Below are positions 5,727 to 6,287 of a DNA stretch of 6,287 nucleotides, piece after piece. Each line of letters opens with the position of its first letter. Position 1 is the stretch's first letter. Under the pieces are notes generated by a model. The model was given only the letters and a program-made list of their open reading frames with translations, was not told the DNA's origin and ran no database searches. This DNA is from Xanthobacteraceae bacterium (lineage in GTDB: Bacteria; Pseudomonadota; Alphaproteobacteria; Rhizobiales; Xanthobacteraceae): positions 1 through 6,287 of the forward strand of contig JASHRY010000298.1 of assembly GCA_030037105.1 (NCBI GenBank). The letters are read 5' to 3'. Both the position numbers and the translations under genes were made by a program.

Positions 5727-5760
5727 GTCATTCCAGGTCCGAGCCGACGGGGCCGGCCTG
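5727..5760 (+). repeat. REP-like hairpin between hslO and ialB
   Basis: GTCATTC (5727-5733) leads into an imperfect palindrome. CAGG, CCG and GCC on the left (5734-5745, with bulged T5738 and A5742) pair with GGCCGGCCTG on the right (5751-5760) around the 5-nt loop GACGG, giving 10 bp in all. No T-run follows on either strand. A GTCATTCC head with a GC-rich palindrome resembles dispersed intergenic palindromes of Rhizobiales genomes, but only one copy is visible, so repeat status is unproven. The TCATTCC heptamer recurs at 5799-5805, across the end of the ialB-like gene. Confidence 0.25.
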
Positions 5761-5798
5761 AAGCGGCCAGTCCGGGACGCGATGAGCCGGCCTCCGTA

Positions 5799-6287
5799 TC
5801 ATTCCGTCGCCAATACATCGAAGGCCTGGTTGAATCCTCTGAACGACAGCGGAACGACGATCTCGTGGCCGCCGGAATCTTTGAACGAAAGCTTGCCGCG
5901 GGTCTTGGTGGCATGGAATTTCCTCAGCGCGTCGTCTTTGATTTCGAACTCGGCGAAACAGCCGGCGGGCACGCAACGCGCGAACGGCGCCGTCACGCCG
6001 GGATCGGAATCGCTCGTCTGGATGCGAACGTCGGCGGCCAACGAGACGTTGACGGGAACTTGCACCACGAGCCTGACCGGCTGCCCCTTGGTCGGATGCT
6101 GGACCTCGACGCGCGAGAACGGCAGGTTCTTGCCCTGGACCTGCGTGATCTGCGCCATGGCGCAGATCTTCTGTGCCGGGCTGGTTTCGATCCGGCACTG
6201 CACCACCCAATCGTCGTAGGTCGCGGTGGTACTCTCCTGGGCGACGCCGGTGCCGGACATCGCCGCGACCGCGGCGGACGCGAGGAG
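5799..6287 (-). CDS. IalB-family (invasion-associated locus B) exported protein, N-terminus outside the window
   Basis: The last 162 codons are visible, ending at a TGA at 5799-5801; the start codon lies beyond the right edge. The visible part begins LLASAAVAAMSGTGVA-QES, the end of a hydrophobic signal peptide with a likely signal-peptidase I cut after GVA, so the mature protein should be periplasmic or surface-exposed. An internal ATG at 6260 is in frame but would discard the signal peptide and is not the start. The mature domain shows DDWVVQC (W27, C31), C42, a VPVNVSLAADVRI strand, CVPAGC (C105 and C110) followed by FAEFEI, and a C-terminal PLSFRGFNQAFDVL. This is the IalB domain pattern, with four cysteines that could form two disulfides. 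The family is named after a Bartonella erythrocyte-invasion factor, but it is widespread in free-living Rhizobiales, where its role is unknown. It converges on hslO. Confidence 0.88.
   Translation of the reverse strand, partial: LLASAAVAAMSGTGVAQESTTATYDDWVVQCRIETSPAQKICAMAQITQVQGKNLPFSRVEVQHPTKGQPVRLVVQVPVNVSLAADVRIQTSDSDPGVTAPFARCVPAGCFAEFEIKDDALRKFHATKTRGKLSFKDSGGHEIVVPLSFRGFNQAFDVLATE

Noticed and set aside
6258..6260. Internal ATG as the start of the IalB-family gene
   Set aside because: The frame continues to the window edge as hydrophobic signal-peptide sequence (LLASAAVAA), so the true start is outside the window.
1..6287. Mobile element, prophage, CRISPR array, toxin-antitoxin or defence genes
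   Set aside because: No transposase, integrase, regular repeat-spacer pattern or defence motif was seen. All genes are core housekeeping or regulatory types with uniform high-GC codon use.

Overview
This GC-rich window is a chromosomal core segment of an alphaproteobacterium. GcrA, a cell-cycle regulator confined to that class, together with a pstB-phoU-phoB block, an argD-argF-hslO block and an IalB-family exported protein, points to the Hyphomicrobiales (Rhizobiales), most like the Bradyrhizobium/Xanthobacteraceae side. The family-level placement is inference from gene content and order. No mobile element, CRISPR array, tRNA or rRNA was seen, and every complete gene is intact.

Layout, left to right. 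(1) Positions 1-1615, plus strand: the 3' end of pstB, then phoU and phoB. This is the distal part of the phosphate uptake and signalling operon: PstB powers the high-affinity phosphate transporter, PhoU passes transporter state to the sensor kinase, and PhoB is the response regulator. (2) 1647-2141, minus strand: gcrA, convergent with phoB and only 31 bp from it. (3) 2142-2507: a 366-bp divergent intergenic region. It holds a cluster of GANTC (CcrM methylation) sites, a strong sigma-70-type promoter for argD, a 5'-terminal hairpin with a T-rich tail, and a second long stem-loop. (4) 2508-5696, plus strand: argD and argF, overlapping by 4 bp, then hslO after a 49-bp gap that may hold its own promoter. 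ArgD and ArgF supply consecutive arginine-pathway intermediates (acetylornithine, then citrulline from ornithine); Hsp33 is a redox-activated chaperone. (5) 5697-5798: a short intergenic region with two hairpins, one REP-like. (6) 5799-6287, minus strand: an IalB-family periplasmic protein whose N-terminus runs off the window.

The genes are conventional, and I found no convincing undescribed multigene system. The unusual content is regulatory. GANTC sites are concentrated in the gcrA/argD intergenic region. The predicted argD transcript begins at a perfect hairpin. The promoter candidates for argD and hslO lie so close to in-frame start codons that leaderless transcripts are possible. There are also two unexplained RNA-like stem-loops. 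All of these were read by eye and are testable by transcription start mapping and comparative alignment.
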